36,314 bases of DNA. Source: CAZMGY01 sp964565945 [NCBI: uncultured bacterium]. GTDB taxonomy: Bacteria; GCA-001730085. The notes under the pieces are model-generated. The model was given only the letters and a program-made list of their open reading frames with translations. It had not been told where the DNA came from and did not search any database. The stretch is taken from the NCBI GenBank assembly GCA_964565945.1, contig CAZMGY010000025.1, positions 1 through 36,314 on the forward strand, read 5' to 3'. Shown here piece after piece: positions 8,980 to 16,545 of the stretch. Position 1 is the stretch's first letter. The number at the start of each line of letters is the position of its first letter. The position numbers and the translations under genes were made by a program.

Positions 8980-9095
8980 ATTTTTCGATCCTTAACAAAC
9001 CCTATCATTATACATGGATCCAGGCTGTCGACCATCTTGATTAATTCCACCAATTCTGGTAGAGAACATTGACGTAATTCAATGTAAAAATAATA
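8976..9095 (-). pseudogene. C-terminal relic of an unidentified protein
   Basis: About 40 codons are open in a frame that ends in a TGA overlapping the ATG of the TIGR04283 gene. The readable part is FYYFYIELRQCSLPELVEL, then IKMVDSLDPCIMIGFVKDRKI. It looks like the C-terminus of a real protein and is faintly like a DUF2179-type tail, but I cannot name it. Upstream it runs directly into the antisense ammonium-transporter relic, so its 5' part has been lost. The 4-base overlap shows that it was once translationally coupled to the glycosyltransferase. Confidence 0.4.
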
Positions 9096-9098
9096 AAA

Positions 9099-9474
9099 TT
9101 GTCTTTGCTCGGCATAATCACAGGAGTTGTGGCAGGTCTTGTAGCAGTCATTCTAACATCCAGTTGTGTAAGCGCTCTTGATGCCGTATGAATAGGCGTT
9201 GGGTCCTGGATCATTTGCTACATCTTCGTAGCCTACATTAAACCTAAATTGGGATACGACGATACCTTAGACGCCTTTGGTTTTCATGAAATCGACGGTG
9301 TACGGGGAGCGCCTTGACCACAGGTCTTTGGACCTCACCAAAGTGAATTTCGACGGAGCCAAGGGCCTTTTATGGCAATCCAGAATTATTTTTGATCCAA
9401 ATCAAAGCCACTTTAAAGCCTAAAGAAGCTACTCCCGAGGCAAACACCACTTCCTCCTCCAATCACTATCACAT
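9099..9474 (+). pseudogene. amt: Ammonium transporter (Amt) C-terminal relic
   Basis: Read on the plus strand, the frame gives SLLGIITGVVAGLVAVILT, a stop after LDAV (TGA), then IGVGSWIICYIFVAYIKPKL and GYDDTLDAFGFHEIDGVRGA. A shift of frame continues with TTGLWTSPK, then NFDGAKGLL and finally FYGNPELFLIQIKA. This order (ITG.VAGLVA, KLGYDD.LD.FGxH, GALxTG, GLLYGNP.L...Q) is the C-terminal third of Amt/MEP transporters. At least one internal stop and two or more frameshifts make it non-functional, and the N-terminal two thirds are absent. It lies opposite in strand to the surrounding cluster and appears to have replaced part of it. Confidence 0.78.
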
Positions 9475-9479
9475 AATAA

Positions 9480-10106
9480 TCACACTTCATTGTCGCCATC
9501 TTTCCTCAAGCTCTTCAAGTATCTCTCCAGATCCTCCACGGTATCAATATCGTACCAAGGTCTAAGCTCTTTAAAACTTAGGTTAAGTTTGTGTATGCCA
9601 GCCAAGGTTTGTGCAAAAACTCTCTTTGAACTCCATTCAATCGAATCAAACAACGCTTTATCATAAAACTTAGCCTGTACCCCTATCAAATAATATCCCC
9701 CATCTTCTGTTACGCCAATCACAACATTTTTATTTTTTAAGTGTTCATTAGCCAAATAAATCTGTTTTACAGGTAAATCAGGACTATCGCTTCCCACAAC
9801 CATCACACTTTGGTACCCTTGATTGATCACATAACGAAAACACGAATGCAATCGTTCACCTAAATCATGACCCTTTTGCTCTAACACATGTTGAGCACCT
9901 AGCCACTCCGTCCAAATGTCTGAGGATGAATTTGGAGTATGACAAAGCCATACATCGGCCGATACATGTTGAATTTTTTGCCAAAGGACCTCAACAAAGT
10001 GCCGATAATACATCAAAGCGCGATTATCGCCTATCGACTTAGCCAAACGGGTTTTGACCTTACCTAAAACAGGTTCCTTAACAAAAAATAAAAGAGCTGT
10101 CGTCAC
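9480..10106 (-). CDS. TIGR04282-type glycosyltransferase (DUF2064, arsenosugar-associated)
   Basis: The protein has 208 residues from a GTG start at 10106 with an AGGAAGG ribosome site. The N-terminus LLFFVKEPVLGKVKTRLAKS is the nucleotide-binding signature of the DUF2064/CofC-like fold, followed by QKGHDLGERL, VVGSDSPDLP (metal site) and GVTEDGGYYLIG, all hallmarks of TIGR04282. The C-terminus has RPWYDIDTVEDLERY, also typical. Family members occur beside ArsS and TIGR04283 enzymes and are proposed to handle sugar transfer in that pathway; their exact chemistry is not settled as far as I know. A gap of about 100 bases separates it from the small frame downstream of arsS. Confidence 0.85.
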   Translation of the reverse strand: MTTALLFFVKEPVLGKVKTRLAKSIGDNRALMYYRHFVEVLWQKIQHVSADVWLCHTPNSSSDIWTEWLGAQHVLEQKGHDLGERLHSCFRYVINQGYQSVMVVGSDSPDLPVKQIYLANEHLKNKNVVIGVTEDGGYYLIGVQAKFYDKALFDSIEWSSKRVFAQTLAGIHKLNLSFKELRPWYDIDTVEDLERYLKSLRKDGDNEV

Positions 10107-10207
10107 AATAGGCCTTCCTAAGACGAAGACTTAAGTTGGTATATCCTCCAACGCAAATCCTTACGATTGTTCAGAGGGACATGGGGCGCTATATACGAAA
10201 ACAAAAC

Positions 10208-10297
10208 CTAAGCATAGTCGTCATCTTTAAGATCGGCATTCCCATAAAGAGCCGTCGCCATAATCGCAAAAAACAACATAATAACGCCTAATCTCAT
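10208..10297 (-). CDS. 29-residue signal-peptide-like small frame downstream of arsS
   Basis: An ATG at 10297-10295 overlaps the last bases of arsS and follows a good AGGAGCG ribosome site. It encodes MRLGVIMLFFAIMATALYGN followed by ADLKDDDYA and a TAG stop. The first 19 residues look exactly like a secretion signal, leaving a ten-residue acidic tail. After the stop the same frame stays open for another 29 codons. It is either a genuine tiny secreted peptide or the surviving start of a broken exported protein. I do not recognise it. Confidence 0.4.
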   Translation of the reverse strand: MRLGVIMLFFAIMATALYGNADLKDDDYA

Positions 10298-11262
10298 AAG
10301 GTCGCTCCTGTACAACTCGATCCATAACCAGCCGTGCAACCATAACAGTAAGATCCAGTCACAATTTCATATTTGCTACGTATCACTTCATCCAAATTGT
10401 TCACTGTCATCACTCGACCATTCGAATCACGTATGGGCTGTTTCTCCTGTTGATTAAAATCACAGTGATACAAAGTTCCGTGCCAATCAACGTTGATCAA
10501 GGAACGGCACATAACCGCTTCTGCTACTTTAGTGTTAAAATGATCTGCTAACAGTTGTGTGTACGACTCTAAACGACCTTCTTTGCGCAAAAAATGTTTA
10601 AAACGACCGACTGGCAAATTAGCCAAAGCAAACAATCCCGTAAACTCTATGTCATATCTATCCCGCAATTCCTTGCGGTAGTGATCTTCAAGAATATTCT
10701 GTGGACTAGGTAAAAAATCTCCCGAAGGATTGTAAACCAAATAAAGATTCAAATCACAACCATAACCTCTTTGGTTCAATTGCCTTAATGCTTCAATGCT
10801 TTTATCAAAAACACCCTTCCCTCTTTGTTCATCCACCGTTTTTTCTGTGTAACAAGGCAACGACGCCACTAAAGTAATTTTTCGCTGAGCGTACCATTCT
10901 GGTAAATCTATCATCCCTGGTTCAAAAAAAACAGTTAAATTAGTCCGTACCATCACTCGATTCATGTAGGGTTGAGCTTGATCGACAAATGTTTGAAAGT
11001 TAGGATTCATTTCGGGAGCCCCACCCGTTATATCTAGGCAATCAATTTTATGCCTCATTATAAATGCAATGATGTTATCAAACGTGTCTTGTTCCATATT
11101 ATTGCGACCATTAGGGCTAGCAGTAACATGGCAATGAACACAGGTCTGATTGCAAAGGTTCCCCACATTGATTTGCAAAGTTTCAATTTTCTTAGGAACC
11201 ATTAAAGAAGGGTCAATAGCAAGCATGGTTTGGCGAAAGGCCTTCACTCCAGTCATGGACAT
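10294..11262 (-). CDS. arsS: ArsS, arsenosugar-biosynthesis radical SAM protein
   Basis: ArsS is a radical SAM enzyme that attaches the 5'-deoxyadenosyl group of SAM to methylated arsenicals on the way to arsenosugars. The protein has 322 residues from the ATG at 11262, which follows a GGAGG ribosome site and overlaps the old arsM stop (TGATG). The radical SAM cluster motif CNQTCVHC lies at residues 37-44. The next blocks, DITGGAPEMNP and NLTVFFEPG, belong to this family, and the C-terminus GSYCYGCTAGYGSSCTGATL carries the extra cysteines typical of TIGR04167. The methylated substrate is normally made by ArsM, whose gene is broken just upstream. Confidence 0.9.
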   Translation of the reverse strand: MSMTGVKAFRQTMLAIDPSLMVPKKIETLQINVGNLCNQTCVHCHVTASPNGRNNMEQDTFDNIIAFIMRHKIDCLDITGGAPEMNPNFQTFVDQAQPYMNRVMVRTNLTVFFEPGMIDLPEWYAQRKITLVASLPCYTEKTVDEQRGKGVFDKSIEALRQLNQRGYGCDLNLYLVYNPSGDFLPSPQNILEDHYRKELRDRYDIEFTGLFALANLPVGRFKHFLRKEGRLESYTQLLADHFNTKVAEAVMCRSLINVDWHGTLYHCDFNQQEKQPIRDSNGRVMTVNNLDEVIRSKYEIVTGSYCYGCTAGYGSSCTGATL

Positions 11263-11588
11263 CAATAACAGCCTCCACTCAAAACAAGCTCTTCACTTGC
11301 TACAACAACAGGCTTACAGTCAAAATTCAAGGTTTCATCTGTTGTTCTTCATGGCGATAAGATAGCTAATTATTCCTTGGTCATATTCGACACCCATCAC
11401 GGGACCCTACTAATTTGGAGGCTAAAAACATATCTCACTGTTCCACATCCTAAATCAAGAACAATAAACCCCTGCATTGCTAAAGAAAGCGGTGAAGCAC
11501 AATCATAAAAATGACCCAAAACTTCGTCATCAATCATTTTCAAAAGAGTTTTAGGGTCTTCCAGAATGACATCACTTAAACAGCACCC
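11262..11588 (-). pseudogene. arsM: Gutted ArsM (arsenite methyltransferase) gene
   Basis: Two end pieces of an arsenosugar-type ArsM remain. The first (11588-11397) reads GCCLSDVILEDPKTLLKMID, then DEVLGHFYDC and GFIVLDLGCGTVRYVFSLQI. This matches the N-terminal cysteine pair, the EVL..YY.C block and the SAM-binding LDLGCGxGRD motif, with the expected Gly-Arg-Asp altered to Val-Arg-Tyr. The frame then stops. The second piece (about 11340-11262) is TDETLNFDCKPVVVASEE followed by LVLSGGCY, resembling the cysteine-bearing C-terminal tail; its TGA overlaps the arsS ATG. Some 200 central residues are missing and no start codon is visible. The coupling to arsS and the position behind the YHS gene show it was part of this operon. 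Confidence 0.72.
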
Positions 11589-11612
11589 TTATGTTGAGGG
11601 GAAGTTTAAAAT

Positions 11613-11987
11613 TTAGTAATGCTGATGAGCTCCATCATGATCGTGCATCGCACGCTGAGCGTCAATGATTGAATGATATTTTTTAATTACATTAGGAGCG
11701 GTGTATTTCTCGGGATTGCTTTGAAACATACTCAACTGTTTTTGTGCAGGAAAATAGTAGGTTTCCCCCTTGTATTGTGCTTGAAATTTAGGATTCCCCT
11801 TCATGACATGTCCCATTTCGACCACACATACTGCACAATGGCCTTCCAATGCTACGTTATCTTTGTGTTCAACTTTTTTTTGACGATGGTCATCATTATC
11901 AAAGTGACCATAGCCTCCTCCCGAAGCCATCAAAATATGCCCCCTCATGCTCAGCCCTATAACCATCAATAACATAATTTTTTTCAT
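11613..11987 (-). CDS. Exported YHS-domain protein
   Basis: The protein has 124 residues from the ATG at 11987 with a GAGGG site four bases upstream. A signal peptide (MKKIMLLMVIGLSMRGHILM, then ASG) is followed by a His/Asp-rich linker. A YHS domain covers about residues 46-95: GHCAVCVVEMGHV, with a Cys pair at 51 and 54, then GETYYFPAQKQLSMFQSNPEKY. The C-terminus is His-rich (MHDHDGAHQHY). YHS domains bind metals through such cysteines, so a periplasmic metal or metalloid sensing or carrier role is a fair inference. It sits 28 bases after the sigma factor gene and just before the ArsM relic, so it belongs to the same unit. Confidence 0.8.
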   Translation of the reverse strand: MKKIMLLMVIGLSMRGHILMASGGGYGHFDNDDHRQKKVEHKDNVALEGHCAVCVVEMGHVMKGNPKFQAQYKGETYYFPAQKQLSMFQSNPEKYTAPNVIKKYHSIIDAQRAMHDHDGAHQHY

Positions 11988-12015
11988 AATACCCTCACCA
12001 TTTATCACGTTAACA

Positions 12016-12603
12016 CTACTCTTTCCCCTTACCAAACCCCTCTAGACTCAAACAATCTCTTAAACGGGCTCTTGCACGGTGCAACAAAACCCACAGGTTG
12101 GTCGATGAAATACCTAAAACCTTACACACCTCTTCCGAACTGAATCCATCTACTTCCTTCATATAAAAAGCACGCGCTTGTTTATCTGGCAATACCGACA
12201 AAGAGTTTTGTAAAGTTAACCAAAACTCTTTATTCTCGGTCAACTGCGCTGGATCAAAAAACCATTCCGAAGAGGGAGTCTTCCATTGTCCATTATTTTG
12301 AAAGAGCTGAGCCAGCCACTCATCGTTCTCCACAGCATCTGTGCTTTGATACTTTTGATTTTTACGGATCAAATCTACAATTTTATGCTTCAAAATTCCT
12401 GTTAACCAGGTAAACTCCGTAGATTGACCAGCAAAATTATGCCGCGATTTAAGTGCTGCTAAAAAGGTTTCTTGCACAGCATTTTCCGCATCAGCCCGAT
12501 TCTTCAAACGAGACAAAGCAAAATAAAACAAGCGCTTTCCATAGGTATCGACCCACAAGTCGGGATCAATAGGCTCATGTTTCATATCCTTAGCCGTTGA
12601 CAT
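12016..12603 (-). CDS. ECF-type RNA polymerase sigma factor
   Basis: The protein has 195 residues. Region 2 runs over about residues 20-90 (LFYFALSRLKNRADAENAVQ, then ETFLAALKSR and FTWLTGILKHKIVDLIRKN), and region 4 over about 130-185 (SVLPDKQARAFYMKEVDGFS, SEEVCKVLGISSTNLWVLLH, RARARLRDCL). That is the complete core of a group 4 sigma factor of the type annotated TIGR02943. No zinc-finger anti-sigma gene follows it as is often seen; instead the YHS protein gene comes next. It is the first gene of the arsenosugar cluster, so it may control the cluster itself. An extended -10 promoter lies about 87 bases upstream. Confidence 0.88.
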   Translation of the reverse strand: MSTAKDMKHEPIDPDLWVDTYGKRLFYFALSRLKNRADAENAVQETFLAALKSRHNFAGQSTEFTWLTGILKHKIVDLIRKNQKYQSTDAVENDEWLAQLFQNNGQWKTPSSEWFFDPAQLTENKEFWLTLQNSLSVLPDKQARAFYMKEVDGFSSEEVCKVLGISSTNLWVLLHRARARLRDCLSLEGFGKGKE

Positions 12604-12689
12604 TCTCCATCTCCATGCTTCTTATTTACCCCTACGTGGTCAAATCCTTGCTCCTAAAGATTACATCTTTTGAGCAAAAACACGAATGT

Positions 12690-12698
12690 ATTATACCA
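12690..12698 (-). promoter_or_regulatory. Extended -10 promoter upstream of the ECF sigma gene
   Basis: The minus strand reads TGGTATAAT, a perfect TATAAT (12695-12690) preceded by TG one base upstream. No good -35 box is seen, which is usual for extended -10 promoters. It is a housekeeping-type rather than ECF-type promoter, so basal expression of the cluster probably depends on the main sigma factor. Confidence 0.5.
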
Positions 12699-12803
12699 TG
12701 ATCGGTAACTCATTTTAAATAAAGGATATTAAACCATCTAATTTATCTAGCTTGATTAAGCGAAACAGAATTAAGACAATTCAAGAACACCAAAGGCTCT
12801 TGT

Positions 12804-12992
12804 TCATATTAAGAGTAATTCAAAGTAACAATCACTCCAAATACCCATTTCGTTCAAAATTACCTAGATTTTCTTATAGTTTTGTCCCGTTTGGAGCAAA
12901 CGGCTTTGTTCAGATAAAGCCAAAACAAGTTTTTTCTCTGTAATGAAGCCACACTCCAAAGCGATTTGTCCAAAGTCTTTTTTACAAAATGA
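12804..12992 (-). pseudogene. Relic of a small helical repeat-type protein
   Basis: Between the sigma gene and the dUTPase gene, the minus strand carries a readable segment DFGQIALECGFITEKKLVLA, LSEQSRLLQTGQNYKKI, a TAG stop, then VILNEMGIWSDCYFELLLI and another stop. The pattern FGxIAxExGFIT...L..AL..Q....K.I..IL.E.G is that of the short helical repeats found at the N-termini of GspE/MshE-like and related proteins. There is no start codon with a ribosome site and at least one internal stop, so it is dead. The rest of 12604-13121 shows only the promoter noted above and nothing else I can support. Confidence 0.4.
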
Positions 12993-13121
12993 CCAGATAT
13001 TCCCAAGTTCCCCTTTTTTTGTTAAACTGCACAAAGTTGCTTTTGCATTAAGGTCTTAGCATATTTGCAGCAAAAAAAGCAAAACTAACATTTTGACAAT
13101 CAAATACAAGGATACAGAGTC

Positions 13122-13535
13122 ATGGTTTCTACCGAAAATATTGATTTGGATTTCATTTTTGATAAACAAAGAGAACTCAACACACGCATTGAACCCGACC
13201 TCTACGAAAAGATGTCCGACCCAGACTTTCGTCGCCGTTGGTTTTTGAATTACACCTTAGCTTTGCAACAAGAAATTGCCGAAGCCATCGATAGCACACA
13301 ATGGAAGTGGTGGAAAAAAGGCGAAGATGACTGGGACAACATTAAAATTGAACTGGTCGACATGCTTCACTTTTGGATCAGCATGTGCCAAGTAGCTGGC
13401 ATGGATGCTCAAGAAGTTAAAGAGCTTTATCTTAAAAAAAACCAACTCAACCACACCCGTCAAGATCAAGGTTACAAAGAAGGAACCTATCAAAAAGTTG
13501 TCAATGGTCAAGAAGATAATCAAGCTCTTCTTTAG
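13122..13535 (+). CDS. Dimeric all-alpha dUTP diphosphatase
   Basis: The protein has 137 residues and is one of the few plus-strand genes. The segment LALQQEIAEAIDSTQWKWWK, then IKIELVDMLHFWISMC, carries the ExxE (residues 51-54) and ExxD (77-80) metal-binding motifs of the all-alpha NTP pyrophosphatase superfamily. The Trp/Lys-rich SxxWKWWK stretch is typical of the dimeric dUTPase branch. It would convert dUTP to dUMP and keep uracil out of DNA. An AAGG site precedes the ATG. Its stop overlaps that of arsC, which converges on it, by 4 bases. A MazG-like specificity cannot be fully excluded. Confidence 0.82.
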   Translation: MVSTENIDLDFIFDKQRELNTRIEPDLYEKMSDPDFRRRWFLNYTLALQQEIAEAIDSTQWKWWKKGEDDWDNIKIELVDMLHFWISMCQVAGMDAQEVKELYLKKNQLNHTRQDQGYKEGTYQKVVNGQEDNQALL

Positions 13536-13921
13536 AGATTAAAGACCTCTTTAACCTTATTGCGAATGATATCACGGACTTGGGCAAACTTTTCTGGATC
13601 CATGTGTTTAGGATCTGGTATGCCCCAGTCTAAGCGGTTTTTAGCTCGCACCACTGGACACGCATCCTCACAGCCCATAGTAATGGCATATTCATACTTG
13701 ACCTGAGGAATCTCATCAAGTGATTTAGACCCCTGCATACTCAGGTCATAGCCTACTTCGGCCATCGAAACAATTGCTTTGGGATTAACTTTTCCAGAAA
13801 CTTTTGAACCCGAGCTAAAAATCTCCCAGCCTTCAGGAGCTAACATATGCGCAAAGCCTTCAGCCATTTGAGAGCGACACGAATTTTCAACACAAATAAA
13901 CACGACATACTTTTTATCCAT
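13532..13921 (-). CDS. arsC: Thioredoxin-coupled arsenate reductase (low-molecular-weight phosphatase fold)
   Basis: ArsC reduces arsenate to arsenite. The protein has 129 residues. The catalytic P-loop is CVENSCRS with Cys10 and Arg16. The redox relay cysteines are Cys84 and Cys88 in MGCEDACP, and the general-acid aspartate is in IPDPKHMDP (about residue 103). All three cysteines needed for the thioredoxin-type mechanism are therefore present, which separates it from a plain tyrosine phosphatase. The product arsenite would be the substrate of ArsM in the cluster 2 kb away, but ArsM is broken there and no arsR or efflux gene is in the window. Confidence 0.9.
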   Translation of the reverse strand: MDKKYVVFICVENSCRSQMAEGFAHMLAPEGWEIFSSGSKVSGKVNPKAIVSMAEVGYDLSMQGSKSLDEIPQVKYEYAITMGCEDACPVVRAKNRLDWGIPDPKHMDPEKFAQVRDIIRNKVKEVFNL

Positions 13922-13923
13922 TA

Positions 13924-14088
13924 CTATATCCTTTCGTTAACGACAAGAAGCTCCTGAACGTATACACAAACAGCTTTGTCTTTTCTAATTAAATTTTTGT
14001 TAGTACTTGTTAACGTTGGATAAATCACATCTTTAGAAAATTTGGCCAAGCGCTCCAAGACCTCCCAAACACACTCATCCCAAGACAA
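13924..14088 (-). other. Unassigned 54-codon frame between mnmD and arsC
   Basis: In the 195-base gap between mnmD and arsC a frame is open from a TTG at 14088 to a TAG two bases before the arsC ATG. It reads SWDECVWEVLERLAKFSKDV, IYPTLTSTNKNLIRKD and KAVCVYVQELLVVNERI. Composition is protein-like but there is no convincing ribosome site and I recognise no family. It is either a short coupled gene or the 3' end of something lost. Confidence 0.25.
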
Positions 14089-14116
14089 TATATTGCCTCA
14101 CGAGCTCTATAAAATC

Positions 14117-14797
14117 CTAGACTCGTATCGCTCGCAACATATGATGCTTACGAGGAGATCCTTGCAAACGCTCTAAAGAAAAACCCACCTCTTTCAATGC
14201 CTGCTTCACCGTTCCACGTGATGCATAGGTCACCACGACACCTCCTGGTTTCAGGGACTCATAGATGTTACGAAAAACATCAACCGTCCACAACTCTGGC
14301 TGAACACCTGGAGAAAAGGCATCAAAATAGACAAGGTCATACACGTTTTTTTCCATAAAAAACTCTAGCAAAGATTCTTGTTTTTTATGAAAAGAAAAAC
14401 GATCCGACAAAGAATGTTCAATCCCCCAGGAGCAATAATGCATCTTATCAAAAACCTCTTTGTTAGCAACGTCCAGCTGCAACAATTCCCAATAGTTCAG
14501 CGATTGATATTGCTCCATTGTTAAAGGATCTATTTCGAGAGTTGTATAATCAACATGCCAATGAACCTGTGCCAAGCTTTCCAAATAGGTTAAAATCGCG
14601 TTCAAACCTGTTCCAAAACCCATTTCTAAAATCGAAAACTTGCTTTGCTTTTGAGCCATATAGTGTAACCCACTAGAAATATAAACATGTCGTGATTCAG
14701 CAATGGCCCCAAACCACGAATGATAATACTCATCCATATCGGGCAAATATATCGTGTAAGAACCCTCTTCTGTTTTGAATAATTCTTTACGATTCAT
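14117..14797 (-). CDS. mnmD: Stand-alone MnmD tRNA wobble-uridine methyltransferase (DUF752)
   Basis: MnmD methylates the aminomethyl group of (2-thio)uridine 34 in tRNA using SAM, giving mnm5(s2)U. The protein has 226 residues, the size of the single-domain form without the FAD-dependent MnmC oxidase half. The SAM-binding motif is ILEMGFGTGLNAILT (about residues 56-70), and the catalytic region is LVYFDAFSPGVQPELWT (about 154-170), both diagnostic for DUF752. The C-terminal VTYASRGTVKQALKEVGFS block also matches. It starts 9 bases after rmuC on the same strand. Confidence 0.87.
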   Translation of the reverse strand: MNRKELFKTEEGSYTIYLPDMDEYYHSWFGAIAESRHVYISSGLHYMAQKQSKFSILEMGFGTGLNAILTYLESLAQVHWHVDYTTLEIDPLTMEQYQSLNYWELLQLDVANKEVFDKMHYCSWGIEHSLSDRFSFHKKQESLLEFFMEKNVYDLVYFDAFSPGVQPELWTVDVFRNIYESLKPGGVVVTYASRGTVKQALKEVGFSLERLQGSPRKHHMLRAIRV

Positions 14798-14806
14798 ATA
14801 TTTCTA

Positions 14807-16084
14807 TTACACTGACGATGATGATTCCAAAAGAGCATCGCTCTCCTCGGTCTCTGAACTCACTAACGATTTAGGTCTTTTTTCCAATTGAGCAACATTG
14901 TCAACATCACTCTTCGAGGATATCCCCAAATCCTTGAATTTACGAACCGAAACCAAAACCCGACTTTCCAGGCTGGCAACGGATTGATTAAACGCGTCCG
15001 TAGCTTTTTCAAGAGACCGCCCCACTTTGCTATAATGGTCGACAAATTTAGCCAACCGTTCATACAACTCAGCACCTAACTGGCTGATTTCTTGGGCATT
15101 ATGGGTCAGCTGTTCTTGACGCCAACCATAAGACACAGCTCGTAATAGTGCAATCAAAGTAGTTGGTGTTGAAATAATCACTTTCTGATGAATCCCATCT
15201 TCAATCAGGTTCTTCTCGAACTCCACCGCCACGCTAAAAAAAGATTCCCCAGGAATAAACATCACCACAAAGTCAAGACTTTCTTCGAATTGATCCCAAT
15301 AAGATTTCTTGGCCAACCGTCGCATATGGTGCACCACATGCTGCGCGTGTCTCCTTAAACATTGCTCTTTTTCTTCGTCACTTTCAGCCTCTAAAGCCTC
15401 TAAATAAGCCTGCAAGGGCACCTTAGCATCGACAACAATCTTTCGGTTGTCAGGTAAATGAACCATCATATCGGGTCGCAAAAGCCCTTCGCCCCTATTC
15501 ACCGTCGTTTGTTCATAAAAATCACAATGCTCAATAAGTCCTGCCAACTCCGCAACACGCTTTAGAGTCATTTCTCCCCACCGCCCACGCACCTGAGGTT
15601 TTTTTAAGGCAGAGACAAGGTTGCCTGTCTCTTTTTTGAGTTCGCGATTACTTTCTAATAAAAAACGCAACTGTTCTTCCAAGCCACCATACGTTTTTTG
15701 CCTTGTTTCCTCTAGCTTTTGGTTCTGCTCTTCAACCTTCTTCAACATATCCTGAATTGGCTGAACCAGATGGGCAATGCTATCCTCTTTTTGATTCAGC
15801 TTACCCTCGGCTTTGAGCAAAACCTTTTCCAAAGACGACTGAGCCATTTGCATAAACACAGAATGATTGCTCTCCAATGCTTTTTGGGACAAAACTTTAA
15901 AAGTATCACCTAAGGCATTTTGCATATCAGCACTGCGTTTATATTCTTGTTCGAGATTTTTAAGAGATGTTTCTAGCTCGATTTGAGTCTTCAAGTATTG
16001 GTGTTTCTGCTGAATGAAACGCCAATAGGCAATGGCCGAAGCCACAGCAAAACCCAGTAAACAATAAAGCCAAGATGCCTTCAT
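14807..16084 (-). CDS. rmuC: RmuC-family DNA recombination protein
   Basis: The protein has 425 residues from the ATG at 16084, chosen because a GGAGGTG site lies six bases upstream. A single N-terminal membrane anchor (WLYCLLGFAVASAIAYW) is followed by a long coiled coil to about residue 150. The conserved RmuC core comes next: RGRWGEMTLKRVAELAGL, then LPDNRKIVVDAKVPLQAYLE and VVMFIPGESFFSVAVE, with STPTTLIALLRAVSYGWRQE near the end. RmuC proteins limit DNA inversions in E. coli and have a nuclease-like core; their exact activity is not settled. The acidic serine-rich tail is variable. Confidence 0.9.
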   Translation of the reverse strand: MKASWLYCLLGFAVASAIAYWRFIQQKHQYLKTQIELETSLKNLEQEYKRSADMQNALGDTFKVLSQKALESNHSVFMQMAQSSLEKVLLKAEGKLNQKEDSIAHLVQPIQDMLKKVEEQNQKLEETRQKTYGGLEEQLRFLLESNRELKKETGNLVSALKKPQVRGRWGEMTLKRVAELAGLIEHCDFYEQTTVNRGEGLLRPDMMVHLPDNRKIVVDAKVPLQAYLEALEAESDEEKEQCLRRHAQHVVHHMRRLAKKSYWDQFEESLDFVVMFIPGESFFSVAVEFEKNLIEDGIHQKVIISTPTTLIALLRAVSYGWRQEQLTHNAQEISQLGAELYERLAKFVDHYSKVGRSLEKATDAFNQSVASLESRVLVSVRKFKDLGISSKSDVDNVAQLEKRPKSLVSSETEESDALLESSSSV

Positions 16085-16146
16085 AGCCACACCTCCATCT
16101 ATAGGCTTTAGTGGCGTCAATCACATATTTGGCAATTAACATCCCT

Positions 16147-16545
16147 TCAAGCAAAGGATAAGAATTTTTTCCCTAACAAGAACCGATCCTTGTAAGTTTC
16201 AGGCTCACCTTCGGAATCATTGCAAACCAGGTACTTAACCAGAGCTTGCTCACCACGCATATCACTCCATTTGACAAAAGCCAGAAACACAGCTCTTCCG
16301 CGTCCACAAAGGCCAGTTTTTTTGATTTTTTCAATCACTTATTCCAGGCTCATGCCCCACACACGCTTAATACCCTTAAGCCCCTTTGTCAACGCCCTAT
16401 TATAACAAAGCCTACCATCCAATCCAATTAGAAAATAAAGTCCTGCTCCAACAGGAGCCTGTGGCATTAACTGTTTGTGATGCAAAATGGGAAGCACCTC
16501 CTTGTCGGAAAACAGGGTCCCCTTTTTTTTGTAATAACCATCCAA
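16147..16545 (-). pseudogene. Unidentified gene split by an in-frame stop
   Basis: Two consecutive frames in the same phase, 16545-16339 and 16338-16147, are separated only by a TAA at 16341-16339. Together they would make about 132 residues. The first half contains GAGLYFLIGLDGRLCYNRAL, the second RGRAVFLAFVKWSDMRGEQA and GEPETYKDRFLLGKKF. Uninterrupted codon use on both sides of the stop suggests one former protein. The first half has only a TTG start. I do not recognise the family; no signal peptide is present. It lies between rmuC and the tRNA-Met gene. Confidence 0.35.
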
